From: Pterois miles
Taxonomy: Eukaryota > Chordata > Actinopteri > Perciformes > Scorpaenidae
Reading direction: 5' to 3'
Assembly (NCBI GenBank): GCA_947000775.1
Contig: CAMQGK010000334.1
Location: 1,738,001 to 1,802,000 of the forward strand
DNA length: 64,000 nucleotides
Shown here: piece after piece, positions 1-13,458 of the stretch
Numbering within the stretch: position 1 is the stretch's first letter
How the letters are laid out: each line of letters begins with the position of its first letter
The notes under the pieces: generated by a model
What the model saw: the letters and a program-made list of their open reading frames with translations, nothing else
What the model was told of the DNA's origin: nothing
Databases searched by the model: none
Made by a program: the position numbers and the translations under genes

Positions 1-362
1 TATGAGACTTTCATCTTTATCTATGCGAGTCATTTACATAAATATACAAAAAGGCCTGTGGCAGAGGTGGAACGCATTGTTTAGTTCAAGTGACTCTTAT
101 TTGCTCAAAATGGGGATATGGAAGTGCTGTGACAGGAGAAAGTTAACATTACAAAACAAATACAAGGCTGGGCATGAAAAATACATTTCTAGAAATTAGG
201 TCAAAGAAAATCACTTCCTAAAAAAGATATCTATTTCACTCAAAACTACCATATTATGTATTGTACAAACACACGTGGATGACCTCAATCTACAAGACTA
301 CTGAGGCAATCTTCCTCACTGAAGACAAATTGTTGCCACAAGTAATTTACACAGTAACTCAC

Positions 363-3300
363 TTATAGATGGTTTCCTTCTTGAAGTGGTCCTGCTCTGC
401 AGTACAGGGCACCTTCTCTAAAAGACAGATGAGGTGCAGGATGATTGACAGGGCCTTGCTGAGCTGGGCAGGGTCAGGAGGCATGGGTCCATTTTGTTTA
501 ACTGCGCGTTCAATCTCCAACACGCTCTTGGAAAGGATCCCCATTAAGTCCTCAAATGACACCGATGTCCCCAGGAGCCCCTTGGCTCGGTCCTGCAGCA
601 TGAAGGAGAAGAGCTCAGCGAACGACAACAGGCTGGAGGCCGTCATGGGGCTGAGGGGGTCCAGGTTGCTCTGCTGCATGTCCAGTGCATACTTCCACAG
701 ATTGATACAGCGCTCAAAGTTCCCAGAGTCGGCATACACAGCACCTCGATAACGGATGTAATAGGACGTGTCAGGATGTTGTGGGCCCAGGATTCTTTCC
801 CGGATGAGCAGTGCCTGCATGCGCATTTCATCCGGGTCAGATATCAGCCCGTCCAGCTCTTCTCCGTTTGTTACCTATGAAGAGGATAGCAAGGTCAAGA
901 CGACTGCACATAATGTACTTAGATTAAATAAAATGTCAAGAAATGCATTGTTCATGTTTCTATATTTAGAAAGTTTTTGGATCAATAGATTTTGTGTCTT
1001 TTAGTTCAAACTGATTAAAAACTAGACCGTGCACTGGACTGCTGCAGTAATTCCTGTGTATTGTACTGAATTTAGTTTTTTCTGCTTCCTTTGCGCCTGA
1101 AAACTGTTCTTTGTGGAAACAAGCAAAGTCCTAAACGTCTGTTTTTCTTCGCTTCATTTCTTCACAGCAAATGCAAAAAAATTAGTCTGCGTCTCCTGTA
1201 CAAATGACTAGAGTGCAACTTTCAAGGTTTTTTCCTGCACAGTGAATTTAAAAGCTGCTAAATTATGTATTGTCTTTACCAAATTATGACCATGTCAGCA
1301 ATAATAAAACCTATTTGAGAGCGTTAATAGAATGCAGGCTCACTCAGGGGTGGTGCTTGGTGGGAAGACGGGCCCTAAACTAATACTCACCTCCCTGGCG
1401 TAGTCGTATGCCATGATCAGCTGCTTGGGTTCTGGTTTATGGACAATGTTGTTACTGTCCATGTACCTGAGGTCCATGGCTCTCTTCCAGTATTTTAAAG
1501 CTCCAAGCAGATCCCTCTTCTTGTCAACAAACGTGGCTCCCAACAGCTCCAGGGCATCAATGCGCTCTGTGTGGCTCGTCTGCAGAGAAAAGAAAATAAT
1601 CTTTTAATACATTTCTCCAAGATAAATATTAAATAGATTGCACACATCACATCTACAGCCTCACACATTTACGCAGACAAACTCTCCATTGTAAGTGACA
1701 GAAACCCTAACCTGCTGGTGCGTCGTCAGGTCGTCTACGATGTTGGTGTGGCCTGTGACGCTGGCAGAGAGCAGGGGCGTCATGCCGTAGCCGTCCTGCT
1801 CCATGGATGCTCCAAACTGCAGTAACATCCGCATGATCTCCAGACTGCCCGACTCCGCACAGTCATGAAGCGCTGTGTTGCCTGTGAACAATTGACCATT
1901 TACAATGACTTTTCTGCTACAGATTTAGTCTGCATAAATTATAATGCTAGATGATCTACAGATGTATTTAATTGAAGATCGTACAGCTATGCTGCCAGAG
2001 GAAGGAAGTGATGCTGTACGACTATTGGGAAACTCAAACTGAGTCACAGTATTTTTGTTAAAGCAGAAATAGTTTTTGGTTATATTGGTTGCTTTGCAAA
2101 CTGGCTATTATTAAAGAGGACTTTTGTGCCTTAACCCCTCACCTTCAGTGTGTTATATAGTTTTTGTCCATGTAAAAATTTTGCAAAGTTACAAAACCCA
2201 AAGTCAATACCAAAGGGAGTTACTCTCTCCCACAGAAACACTGCTCCTGAACTGCCTGCCCTTTCTTCCGCAACATGGTGATGTCACGAAGTAAGATATT
2301 TGCATAATACCTGCCTAGCAGCTAGTTGGGCACACCCTCAAATAAAGCTAGTTAGAGCAGAGCAGAAGAATTCAAAGAGTTTGGATCGTATCCACCCCAA
2401 AATAAGTATAATACATCCCCTTTAACTAAAATATTATTAGATTTAGCATTACAAAAATGCATTTAGAAAACCTTCTTATTGTTTCTACATAGAGGCCGAG
2501 AGAGACATACAGCAAACCAGAAGTGCAGCTGTTTCACGGTGCAATAATTTCAAACAGTCTTGGAGTTGTTTGCTTTTACTGGGTGGGTGTGTCACATCGT
2601 ATGTGAAACCTGGTGAGATTTAAGACACTGTGGTATTCTAACCAGCCATTAACACATAATGGAGAACATTTTAACGAGAACACGTATATTCATGTTCTGA
2701 CAATTCCTCGCGGAGGATGTGCAAAATGACAATTTCAGCTGAATGATGAATGTAAAGCCTCGTCTGAATGGAAAGACAGAAGGAATATTTATTATTGATA
2801 TATTATTTCAGGGAGCCCAACAGGGACAAAGTTCACTGTTACTGCATTTTTTTATTTGAAGTTAAGACTGAAACTGCCTAGTACATGGTTTAATGACAAG
2901 TAGCGGTTACATGAATGCAAAAGTCTGGCGATTGAATACTAATACTGCTACGCCTCAGCATGTCTTGCTTATCCTTGTCCTGCAAACCTCTGTTTCAAAT
3001 ATAGGTCACTCAGTCCTGGAAATCAGGGTCAATCATCAACAAAAACATTGTAAAAGATTTCCACAGCTGGTTCTGCCCAGAGTTAAACATAAGTAGTCAA
3101 GGGAGTGCTTTTTGATTACATGAATTTAAGAAAAAAACGACACACTTGTGAGGAAATGTCTTCAAGCAAATCAATTCAACACACCTAATAACATTTCATG
3201 TCCATCCTTAGAGGCCCATCATTTCAATGTAACACTGTAATGCTGCTTTGCTTTCACTTGTGTCTAACCTGACTGCTCTCACTACACCAAGGTACACCAA

Positions 3301-6002
3301 GGCTAATCCATATTCAAGCAGACCAGACAGGATCAGTCAGGGATTAACCATTATTTATACTCTGGAGTTTCTGCCAAAACTGCACTGATCAGATTATTAT
3401 TATTTTTATCTTACTGTTGACAAAGAAAACTTGGCAGGTTTTCCTTTAGTTCATCAGAGATGGATAAGGCAAGCTGCATTAACAACATTGCAGAAATAAT
3501 TGTTTGACATGGCTGTTATGGGTTTGGGTAAATGCTTTCAAATGGACAACTGATTATACAGTCAGCATTTTAATATTTTGTTCAGATATTAGATACAATG
3601 GGATATTATACCATTACATCGTTATGTTATAAATTTCTTTTGGACCTTCCTCAAAGCCATGTGCCACCAGAGCTGACACCTTTTGTGGGTGAATATGTTC
3701 AAAATAGGGCTGGGCATTATGACAATATACATTGTCAAAATGATGTAAAAAGTCTACCATATTTTTTTCCTACCACGCTATAGGCTAGACATATGATTTT
3801 TTTTTTTTTTTCTACGATTTCACCTAAAACTTATTTTCATTTTGTACTCAAGTTCTTAAAATGAGAAAATACTCAGTACTTCAAATAGAAAAACAGGCTT
3901 TACCATGTGGTTATTTCATATAGACCATTTATATCTGACTGACAAGAAAACATGCTATATTGTGGTATATATTGTTCTTGAGAAATGACCTATATCTGTT
4001 TTACACGGTGAAAGAAAATGTTGAGCTTTGCTCGTCTGGATGATATATTAACGTCCACTAACAAAACAAGTTAATCCACAAACTAAGAAAATCCTTTCCA
4101 AAGCCAGGGATTAGTCTGAATACTCATTATGTGCTTCCAAACAGAGTTTAAGTTACCGTAAGCCAAAGTGAGAGGACACCTCACAAACAGGTGTTGTACT
4201 GAAGGAATTTAATTTTGAAAATTGTTTGTTTGTCTGGGGAGGAAGAGAGCTGACCACAGCCTTTAAGCAGCTCAAATCAGCAGCGATTGAAGTGTCCCAA
4301 CTATTTTTTCCCCTGACTTGCTTGCTTTCCATCAACACAAGATCCATTGTTTTTGGAAATCTGCCACTTCATATCTAATATTACACATCTATTCCTTCCT
4401 GTTGGTTCAGCTGTTATGGGAAAGGCCATAGTCTGAAGAAGGGACCAGCAAGCGTACTATCCACCTCATTGGTCTGTGCACAATAGAGCACCTGCCTCCT
4501 GCTCATCTACCGGTCAAGAGAACTCACAAGTGTCTTGTCTTTGGGGTTTTGGCTGAGGTGAGTGAATTTAGTGTCAACCATGAATAAGCCAAAGGTGGAT
4601 TCATCAGGCAAGTCAAGGATGAGCTACAACAGCATGGTTCTGACCAGTGTAAGTGTCGGAGGTGAACGCTAAAATGTGCGCAAACCAGTACTTTAGTTAA
4701 ACACAACCCTGCATGAAGATTAACACAAACATATGAAGTACATACATTTTGAGAGTATGATCATTTCAGTGGCGGTCAAAAGAAAAGTGGACTGTGGTTT
4801 GAGAGGTTTCTAAAGGACAAATTGATCATTTTTTCCAACCATGAAAACGGATCAATTTTGGGGGAAAAAAAAGTATTTGATACTCATTATTTAATGCAGG
4901 AGATCACTTAAATGCTTCTCTCTTCAAGCGATCCTGGTCTGTCATCTCATAAAATACGCTCCCCTAAAAAACAAACGCACGCTGGTTTTCTTGTATTCAC
5001 AGACTACCATCCAAGGAGAGCTTCTGACACACCCTCAGAACCAGTCCCAGCTGACGTAGTCACCACCGAAGCTTTCCATTGTGAAACCAGTTCGTGACTT
5101 TTTGTTGAGTCATTTCATATGGAAATATGCAAATGCTTTAATTATTAACTCATATTGTTGACCCCCTACTGCTTATTACAAAGTGAAAGTGCATTTAGAT
5201 GTGTGTGTTATCACCTGCATTGTATGAGGGTATTTACTCGTTTACAATATAATCTGTTTTAGTTGATTTTCACTTAAAATTCTTGCTGTGAGATCACAAA
5301 ATACCATCTATACCATCATCTCCTGCTCTTTCGTTTGCCAGGGAATTCAAACCACATCAACCTGCAGACATCTTTTCTCGGGGCTGAGATAGTGTGAATA
5401 TTATGAGGCCATTGTATGTCATTTGTTGCTGATAGCTGTGAATGTGCCATCTACTCACCTTTTACACTTTTCCTGTTGACATCTGCACCTCTCTCCAGCA
5501 GGTACTGTGCTATCTCCTTGTGTCCTTTGTAGCAGGAAATCATGAGACACGTGTGGCCGTGTCTGTTGGCCACTTCCAGGTCAGCTTTGTGTTCCACCAG
5601 GTATTTCACAATGTCCAGGTGGCCGTCAAAGCAAGCTGCTCTCAGGGGAGTTGAGTTGGTCAGGGTCGTGCTGTTGACAGAAGCCCCGTGACCTAACAGG
5701 GACTGGACCACCTTCAAGTGACCCGCCGCCGAGGCTGCCCAGAGAGGTGGCGCTCCCTCGATGGTCTCCCCGTCAAAGTTCACCGACCCACCAACCTCAA
5801 CAGGAGCGCTGCAGCACTCCAGTAGATACTCCACCAGGTCCAGGTGGCCGTACCGGGAGGCCATCAGGAGCGGGGTGGCCCCGTTCGTCTTCTCGCCCAT
5901 CAACTTGGTCACCTCGTGTCCATCTTTGTTCTCCAACAGTTTCTGAAGCAGCCGGAGCTTACCGTCCCGGGCTGCGTTAAATACTGCTGTTTTTAAATCC
6001 AT
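363..6002 (-). CDS. fem1c: fem-1 homolog C (5' part; C-terminal exons off window)
   Basis: Substrate receptor of CUL2 RING ubiquitin ligases; the family reads C-terminal arginine degrons. Coding exons: 5459-6002, 1712-1881, 1391-1579, 363-874, all with GT-AG borders and continuous frame (junctions at Gly182, Gln238/Thr239, Glu301/Val302, residue 472). The start is the first ATG, opening MDLKTAVFNAARDGK as in vertebrate FEM1C; FEM1A differs here. Residues ~1-245 are ankyrin repeats (TPLLMASRYGHLDLVEYLL, TPLRAACFDGHLDIVKYL). Exon 4 carries the TPR-like helices (HPDTSYYIRYRGAVYADSGN, then a helix ending in AELFSFML). Asp77 (NFDGET) and Asp126 (AACFDGH), which hold the degron arginine in human FEM1C, are intact. 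About 145 residues are expected left of position 1. The human gene, as I recall it, has fewer coding introns. The identity is firm; exon borders were read by eye. Confidence 0.95.
2110..2425 (-). repeat. teleost MITE-like repeat in fem1c intron 1
   Basis: Read on the minus strand it begins TTAAAGGGGATGTATTATAC, the usual start of a short interspersed DNA element common in teleosts (TTAAAGGGGACATATTATGC-type). It has no coding capacity. The left boundary is approximate. Confidence 0.45.
3705..3990 (+). mobile_element. hAT-like non-autonomous element, fem1c intron 1
   Basis: Starts TAGGGCTGGGCATTATGAC, a typical teleost hAT-derived MITE end, and continues as AT-rich non-coding sequence. The right boundary is not clear. 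Confidence 0.45.
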
Positions 6003-6880
6003 TTCTGGGATTTCGTTTTCAGTAAAAAGGCAACGATGTCCGCGAAACAATCGGTCAACGATAACTCGAGGTGTAACGTTGCTGTGGACAGGTGGAGCTC
6101 GGGACCCTTTGTTTACAACAACTCACTAGCTAACGGTGAAACAACTAACGCTAGCTAGCACTTTGGTTAAAATCCCACGTCGAGTTGTGACTTTATAAAC
6201 ATCCGCTTTAAAATTGGCATCACCAGCCTGTTGTATGAATCTTTAAATATATTACCTCACACGTTTGAGCCGACACTTGGTCCAGTAATACATTTGTCGC
6301 CGTGTTAGCAAGGTGGCTAGTCAACTTCCTCGATCAATCTAGCGTAGCTAACCGACTAGCTTCGCTTAGCCTTACTACTTTAGCTAGGTTACACCTCTTA
6401 TTGATCGTTCAACCGATAGTCGTCCACTGACATTTCTTCCCCTCCGAGAAGCTCGCCTCCGCGGCTTCCTGCGCTTGTCATTGTTCCACAAAACACTTCT
6501 GAGATGTTTAAAATCGCTTCCAAAGGGCCGAAATAGAGAAATCCACCCCACCCGTTACGCCGTGCTGCTGTTAGCTTAGCCTTGGATAACGACGCTCGGT
6601 CTCTTGTTCGGCCAAACAATCGGGGGATATCCCCAGTGTCCGGGCCGCTTTTCTGTCACACACACACACGTCGAGAAGCAAGACAGAGATGTTACCCCCA
6701 ACACGACGAATAACAGCCGTCCATGTAGCCACTCAGCAAGCTGGCACGACAACAGTCTTAGCGAAGGGGACGGTAAATGGGGAAGGCTATCCACCCACGG
6801 CTCCACCGGATGATCACGACTCAGTTTCTGTCAAATCGCAAACCCAACGCAGTCTTTTTTCTCGACTAGGGTAAATGATT
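6003..6880 (-). promoter_or_regulatory. fem1c 5' UTR and promoter region
   Basis: Sequence just upstream of the fem1c start is richer in G+C and CpG than its surroundings, especially 6400-6850, and has no protein-like reading frame. It probably contains the leader and the transcription start. No TATA box or defined start site could be fixed by eye. Confidence 0.4.
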
Positions 6881-7369
6881 GACATGTGAGCGACCAATCA
6901 CAGAGCTGGCAGACTGTGACGTGGACAATAAAAAACAACAAAAAGAGATCAGTGCTCTTCAGAAACCTGGGAATTTTAAAATATTTACCTTGTAAAGACA
7001 AACCAACGTCAAAATAAATCTTAAAATACAACCTATATGTATCTGCAGGATTATGAAATATGTTTTAAAAATATGGTATGGGTACAAATATGACTGATGG
7101 CCTTGATTATATCTCTCCCTACAGGATAACATAGGCATGACCAGAGGATATATCCAAAAACTTCATCCCTCACTGAAAAGGAAGTCTTTATTAACCCTCA
7201 ATAGACCCATCTTTAGGGGGAGATAGCAGCTTTTGAAGATTAATTTGAAATGCAGCTCAATAGTATGTCAAGTTGTATCATAAATCAGAAATAAACATTA
7301 ATTCATGAGTTAAAATAAATTGTAAAAGCATATAAGGGTTTAGAACATCATGATATATGATGACCAGTC

Positions 7370-8255
7370 CCATGCTCACTTGTGTCTCATAGATTGTTGG
7401 AGCGATCTTTGGGTCGATACCATTTGTTACACAGATTTAGTGAAAATTTAACCAGATTTTATACTTATAATCCAATAATCTTTCCAAAACACCACATTAC
7501 TTCAACAACTTTGAGGAAAGAAATAGAAAAAGCCATGCTGTGATTTGTTATCAAAAATGTTTGACATTTGTGTTCTGAAAACTGCTCAGAAACCCTTGTA
7601 TTGTCAGTCTACCTAGATAAGCCATACATCATCTGACTGCTCTTGGTGTCAAGTTTCATGAGGCTGTAATAATCTTAGAGGTCACCACAGGTCATTTTAT
7701 ACAGTGAGGTCAACTTAAAAAATGGCCTCGATACAATTAAAATTGCTACAATGAGGACTAACATTATCACACATGAATGCAATTGGGCTCATTGAACCCA
7801 CAAGAGTCTCAGCTTTACAGTGATACCCTAATTTATGCACTTCTGAGACTGTTTGCGGACCCCAGTATGCAGAAATATTCAAACACAATTGTATTGCATG
7901 TTAAAAACAGCATGTGATTATCATAAAGTGGGCATGTCTGTAAAGGGGAGACTTGTGGGAACCCATAGAACCCATTTTAAATAACCTATCTTGGAGTTAG
8001 AGGTCACGGGACCCCCTTTGTAAATGGCAATGCCTGTTTTTCATCGTTAAATGTTAGTCTAACTTTGGTGCATTATTAACCTCGTTCCCAACAACATATC
8101 ATGATATGGTTGGTCACAATGGATTCTATAGATTTTCTGATTTCATGATATCACTATTTTCACTCTGACAAGAGAACCTGAAGAGAACCTGAACCTGCTA
8201 CAGCTTCTGAAAGACAGTAAAGTCGGTCAGGATCACAGGTCTCAAGAGGGTTAAT
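7370..8255 (+). repeat. decayed hAT-derived repeat between fem1c and tmed7
   Basis: Non-coding sequence with stretches typical of a widespread fish hAT-derived repeat: GGTCACGGGACCCCCTTTG followed by AATGGCAATGCCTGTTTTTC, and GGTTGGTCACAATGGATTC. The terminal repeats are eroded, so boundaries are approximate. No other feature is visible between 6880 and 8290. Confidence 0.4.
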
Positions 8256-8296
8256 GATGATTTAATAAAATACCCCGACATTTTAACAGAAAGTTT

Positions 8297-10155
8297 ATTC
8301 AGCCATCCAAATAACTTAAAAGTTCCCAGAATGCATCAGAGCTGACTTTGTGTCCAAAATCACCTGCCAGCACATAAACCTCAAACTGAAATACCAATCC
8401 TCAACCACAGACTGAAACTGATAATGGACATTATGGTGAGGGGGGAAAAGCATACCGAAGGAAGCAAAGCTAAACCAGAACTAATAAATGAATAAAACAA
8501 AAATATTATACTTGTTTTCCATGTTTGTAGAATCAGTTCTGACAGTTAAACAAAACCTAACTATAAAAAGCATTTAGGCTTTGGTTTTTTTTCAGTGGGT
8601 TAGGTGTAAAAGTCTGTCTTCATGAATATAAAAGTTACATTTATCTCACATTACAACAGCGGTGTCTTTTAGCTCTGCCAGGAAGTGCTCAGTTCTGAAT
8701 CACAATCATTGACATTGTTTACTGTAAAAATTTTACAGGTGAAATTCAGAACATTACACTCAGAAAGAATGACCCATTGACTTTACATGATTCCTGGTTG
8801 ACACAACACTACCAGGGTGAACTAAACAACTGCAACTACTATATGCAGTCATATCATATAGAGACACAACAGATTTAAGCCGTCTAAATCTTCCTTCCTG
8901 CTCCTTTAGAAAAGTAGGCAGTTAAGCGATAAAATTTCAAATTACAAATACAACTCAAAGTGACTGGAATTGGCTTATATTCAAGCAATGTTTTGCAAAA
9001 CAACATGAATTTTACAACAGTGCTGTAGAAAACCAAGTGAGCAATATCAGCCCACAAGATAAATAGGTTGTTACACTTTGAACAGCAAAGACAAAACTAG
9101 ATGTAACATTGCAAGGGAAGCAGTGAAAAACATGTTATTTTTTTAAGATGGTGCACTTAAAATTACTGGCATTGCTACTTAACACACAAAATGTGTCATT
9201 TTTCAAAACAAATAATATCTGTGTTTTCTTTTTTGCCTTTGACACAGAGTCACATAGATAATTATAACAGTTTTAGGAAATAATTCATCTAGGTGTGGTC
9301 AAAATGAAGCAAGCTAACCAAGCAAATGGAAACCAAAATGCAAAAACATTTTTTTTAAAGAACTGGGTCTGCAGTCACTTAAGGGAAACCATGTGTATCT
9401 CTAAATTCAATCATACAACCCAGATACAAATAGTTTCAAGCCAGTTTTAGATTAGATGAAGGCTTACTCTCTATACAGCATACTCTTAATAATTCATCTA
9501 AAATGACAAAGCTGGTAAAAGTACAACACAATTTCTACTCTTCTCACTTAATACAGTGAGGTTTAATAAAGGAAAGAAAGCAACAACCATTGTGGGGAAA
9601 CACTCTTTGCCTTGCCGGTGTGGTTTTAGAGACCCAATGCTCTGCAAGTAAGGAAATAAACAAATCCATAAACCTTACATTGTGAGTACACTTAGTCAGA
9701 AATTCCACTCTTGGTTATTTCAGTGCACAGTTTGGGCTGAAAAATGGAGCAGATCAGGGAGAGAGGGTTTGAGATGATGGGGGTAGAAAAGAACACAAAT
9801 AAAATAGGAACACATTTAGTAATAATTTCAAATATTTAAGTTTTGCCTTAACTCTATGACCTTGAACTGCCTCCAAAACAGATAGTTACAAGTGACACAA
9901 GAAAGCCTTCCTTCAGGTTTTCTCTTTTACCCCTCAAAAACATTTTAAACATACATAACCTTTTAGCTCAAGACTCATTTGCATAAAGCTCGTAAGAATA
10001 CCAGCGCTGAACGAAGATGACATGTCAGATTGTACGACCTGGCAGTTTGATATGATCCAATTTCAGATCGGCACTGATATTCTAACCTGCTCTATGCACA
10101 CGAGTCCAGGGGCAGATAAAGAAAGTGGTGAATTACATCCGGGGCTCGGAGACTG
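8297..10155 (-). other. tmed7: probable tmed7 3' UTR
   Basis: A long AT-rich stretch without coding potential follows the tmed7 stop. A minus-strand AATAAA (TTTATT on the plus strand near 8296-8301) would end a transcript about here. Other weaker signals exist, so the true end could be nearer the stop codon. Confidence 0.35.
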
Positions 10156-13100
10156 TTACGATCCAACGCGTGTTGTAGTGGTCTTCTTGTCAGAGAAGAA
10201 GCTTCTCAGCAGGACCACCTGACTGATGCTGACCACCAGAAGGATAATGGCCTCTCCGATGGACCAGAATGCAACACGGGTGTTGAGGTCCTCCGCCCGA
10301 CTGCGTCCCTGGGCCTCACGGAGGCGGAAGTGAGTCTGGTAGTCGATGACCGACTTCAGGGCCTCATGGATGGACACGCAGGCTGATTCCATCTGGAAAT
10401 GGGGAAAGAAGGAAGCCAAGAACAATGTAAGAGATTTAGACTGTTGCTGGAAATTAAAGATTGACCAACTAACAAGAAGAATATTTTAACTTTAATTCAA
10501 ATACTACAGGGAACTTGGGGAGTACAAATTGTTAAAACATCCTTCAAACATCCTAAATGGAGATGCATAAAATGTTAATCAGTCTTTTTGACTCCACAAT
10601 CTTCCCCTTTAGGATTTGGAATTGAGTGTTGAACTAATTTATAGCTATAAAATATTTACTTTACTAGCAGAAGTAGCCCCTTGTCCACTGTATTTCTCAA
10701 AACTATGTTACATCTGTTGCAAGAAAAAATATCAAACCACAACTGGGTTTTCAGTTAGGTTCACTCACTACCACAAACACTATTTTATTATTTTTTTTTT
10801 TAACTACATGTTCATCTTGTAGTTACCAGCACCTTCAGCCTTGCAGCACACACTGTGCAAGAATCTTTTTTCTCTTACAACAAGAGACTATGGGTGCTGA
10901 ACAAAAACATGTCCATCCTAGTTAAAACTGAACTCATACTGTGCACACCCAAACAGGTGTTTCAGTCACTGCTGCAGGTCTTTCTGGTTAAAAGTTAGGT
11001 GGAGCTTGGCTAGGAATTTGCAGAGGTCTCTAAACTAGATGTAATATGAACTACAAAGGTGTTAGTTGTACCACCTTAACAGGTGCAATGAAACCAACAG
11101 TGGAGTGAGAGAGATGTGGAAAAGTGTATCATCTCATGCTGCATCACATGCTGTCTAGAAAATTTGTCTGTATTTTCTCAGTCAGATAAAACAAATCTGA
11201 TTTTTGTCAGAATTACACAAAGCAAAATGCATGTATATTATTGTATTAGTCAGTGAATGTTCTCATTCATCCAGGTCATGTTCATTCTGGCAACAACTGA
11301 ATCGAAGGCAACTGGACTTAGATTTGTCTCTGAAGATGTTTCGCCCCTTATCCAAGTGGCTTCATCAGTTCGTAACGCTACAGTCTGACTAGTCCCCACT
11401 AGTCTGACCATTGTATTAGGGCTGTTAAACGATTAAAATTTTAAATCATGATTAATTGCGTGATTGTCCATCGTTAATTGCAAAAAAATACTTGCACATT
11501 ATTTATCTGTTCAAAATGTACCTTAAAGAGAGAGTATTTAATACTCTTAGCAACATGGGAGTGGGCATATATGCGGCTTTATGTAACTTTATGTATACAT
11601 TTATTATTGGAAACCAACTAACAACACAAAACAATGACAGATATTGTCCAGAAACCCTCACCGGTACTATGCACGTTCTCTTGCAAACTCTGACAGCCAT
11701 AACTTGTATACAACACAATTAAAAGTTTGAGAAACTTTCATCCCCTCACACACAAACATGCAAGTGTTTGCATCCTCTCACATGCACACACACACAGACA
11801 CACAGACACACACAACTTACCTGAGTGAGAGCAGTGACTCTGTTCTCGTTGGGAAAAAGCGGAGGGTCATCGCCAACCTGGAAGTCAAAGTAAACTGTCT
11901 TGTGTGTAAAGGTGGAGAACTCGTTACTGAAGCAGAACTTGTAGGTGCCATTCTTGGCTGCTGTGAAGGTAAAGCTGTCATATTGCTTCTTCATCTCCTT
12001 GTAGAGTGTAGTGCCGTCTGGGTCCTCCAAACGACAGTCAACATCATAATGGCCACCGGTCACCACCTGGGAAAACATAAAGACAGGAGGACAATCTATT
12101 CAATGACACAAAATTTAATTTTCTTTTTCTCATCATGCAATGTGTTTAAGTAGTTCACAGACAACAAAGATGGGTGGAGATGAGTTGACTATGTGGACAA
12201 AACTCATGTTATGATTGTCACATCCAAATCAATCAAATTTAGTATTTTACAAGAACACAATAATAATAATAATAATAATAATTTTCAAGTTGTGACAGAT
12301 TTTAGTCATATTTAGGCAAGAAAGACTGGCATGAAGAGATAATACAAACGATGAAGTAATAGTATAAACACTGTAATGAATAATTGCTCATCTTTAGGAA
12401 AGAGACAACACAATCCAATGAAAGCTAAAGGCCACACATGGCTCTTTAAAAGCAGGTCAATTTTAATATTTGTCTTAAAATGAGGGACAACTTCAACTAG
12501 TTACAAAAAAACCTGAGGAAAAATTTAAATATGTGCTGTAAGAACTAGGACTATCCCAAATACCATTTTTTTTTACCACTTTGATGCTTCAGGGGGAAAT
12601 ATTTGAAGGTATTTGAAGCTTGGCGGTGCAGCAGGCAGACATGTTCTTCTGCCTATCTGTCTGTCTTCATATCCCACGTTTCAGTGCCCCTGCTGCACTA
12701 CTATACACATATGTACCTCTACACACAACAAACAGCTCTCTGAGATTAACTAATAATAATTTACATTTAATAGAAATAAGATTCTGGGAGCATTCATTAT
12801 TCCATGGGCTATTTTGGCATTTATACATTTTTATTACAACAAACAAACACGTAAGCCATTCAAATACTGATTTGGAGGTTGAATACCATGGCAACGGTAT
12901 ACTGGTATACTGAAGGATATCTCAAACAATTCAACAAAGAAAAAAAAACTGGCACTCTCATAGATTTATATTAAAATGTGTATAAATCATATAATTTAAA
13001 GTGTAATAAAATATACAAAAAACTGCTTACTAGTGCAAGATTCATCTTCACGATGTTGTATATGATATATATATATGTTATCAATAGAGATGTGTATTTA

Positions 13101-13413
13101 AAACACTATAAAAGCTGTTTAACATGGATCATCAGCCAGATATGTCCTGATATAACGCTGTTGATAATAATAATCTTTGAAGCCTTATATTGCCTTCCAG
13201 AGGACAGTCTGGACTCTGATAAACAACTTCCCAATAGGAAAAAGACCCACACACCTGAAACTCCAGTGTACACTTGGTGCCGATGATGATGTCCTCGTAG
13301 AAACACTGCTTGGCGTTGTCTGGCAGCTCAAAAGTTAGCTCGGAGCCCAGCACCCACACACAGAGCAGCTGGGCCGACAGCACCTGCAACAGCACCCGAA
13401 AGGATCCGTACAT
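10156..13413 (-). CDS. tmed7: p24 family cargo receptor TMED7
   Basis: Type I membrane protein of the p24/TMED family, which cycles between ER and Golgi in COPII/COPI vesicles and helps select cargo. Coding exons: 13255-13413, 11821-12066, 10156-10392, all joined in phase 0; 213 aa plus stop. A signal peptide occupies residues 1-~24, then the lumenal GOLD domain (ELTFELPDNAKQCFYED to FQVGDDPPLFPNENRV), with cysteines 37, 48, 64 and 98 and a sequon at Asn92 (KNGT). A coiled-coil region (ESACVSIHEALKSVIDYQTH) precedes the transmembrane helix at ~176-197. The cytosolic tail RSFFSDKKTTTTRVGS carries the FF (COPII) and KK (COPI) signals. The sequence is TMED7-specific rather than TMED3-like. A 5' UTR exon is likely: acceptor before 13458, and a donor GTGAGT after an exon ending at 13761. 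Confidence 0.96.
11236..11396 (+). repeat. short interspersed repeat in tmed7 intron 2
   Basis: Contains CATTCATCCAGGTCATG and CTGAAGATGTTTCGCCCCTT followed by a CTTCATCAGTTC-type end, a pattern recurring in teleost genomes. It is non-coding. The class is uncertain. Confidence 0.4.
11417..11701 (+). mobile_element. non-autonomous hAT element in tmed7 intron 2
   Basis: Bounded by TAGGGCTGTTAAACGATTAA and the inverted end TGACAGCCATA. The flanking 8-mers CATTGTAT (11409-11416) and ACTTGTAT (11702-11709) agree at 6 of 8 positions, as for an aged 8-bp hAT target duplication. No transposase is encoded. Confidence 0.6.
12258..12282. repeat. (AAT)n microsatellite
   Basis: Uninterrupted AAT/TAA units in tmed7 intron 1. 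Confidence 0.85.
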
Positions 13414-13458
13414 CCTGAAGACCGAGAGCCGAGCTTCAATGTAAAAACCTGAGCGGAC

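Noticed and set aside
6003..6050. Upstream extension of the FEM1C frame
   Set aside because: Begins with TTG. The ATG at 6002 matches the family start MDLKTAVFNAARDGK exactly.
6880..10155. Search for a TICAM2/TIR-domain gene
   Set aside because: No frame with TIR-like sequence was seen on either strand; only repeat and UTR-like DNA.
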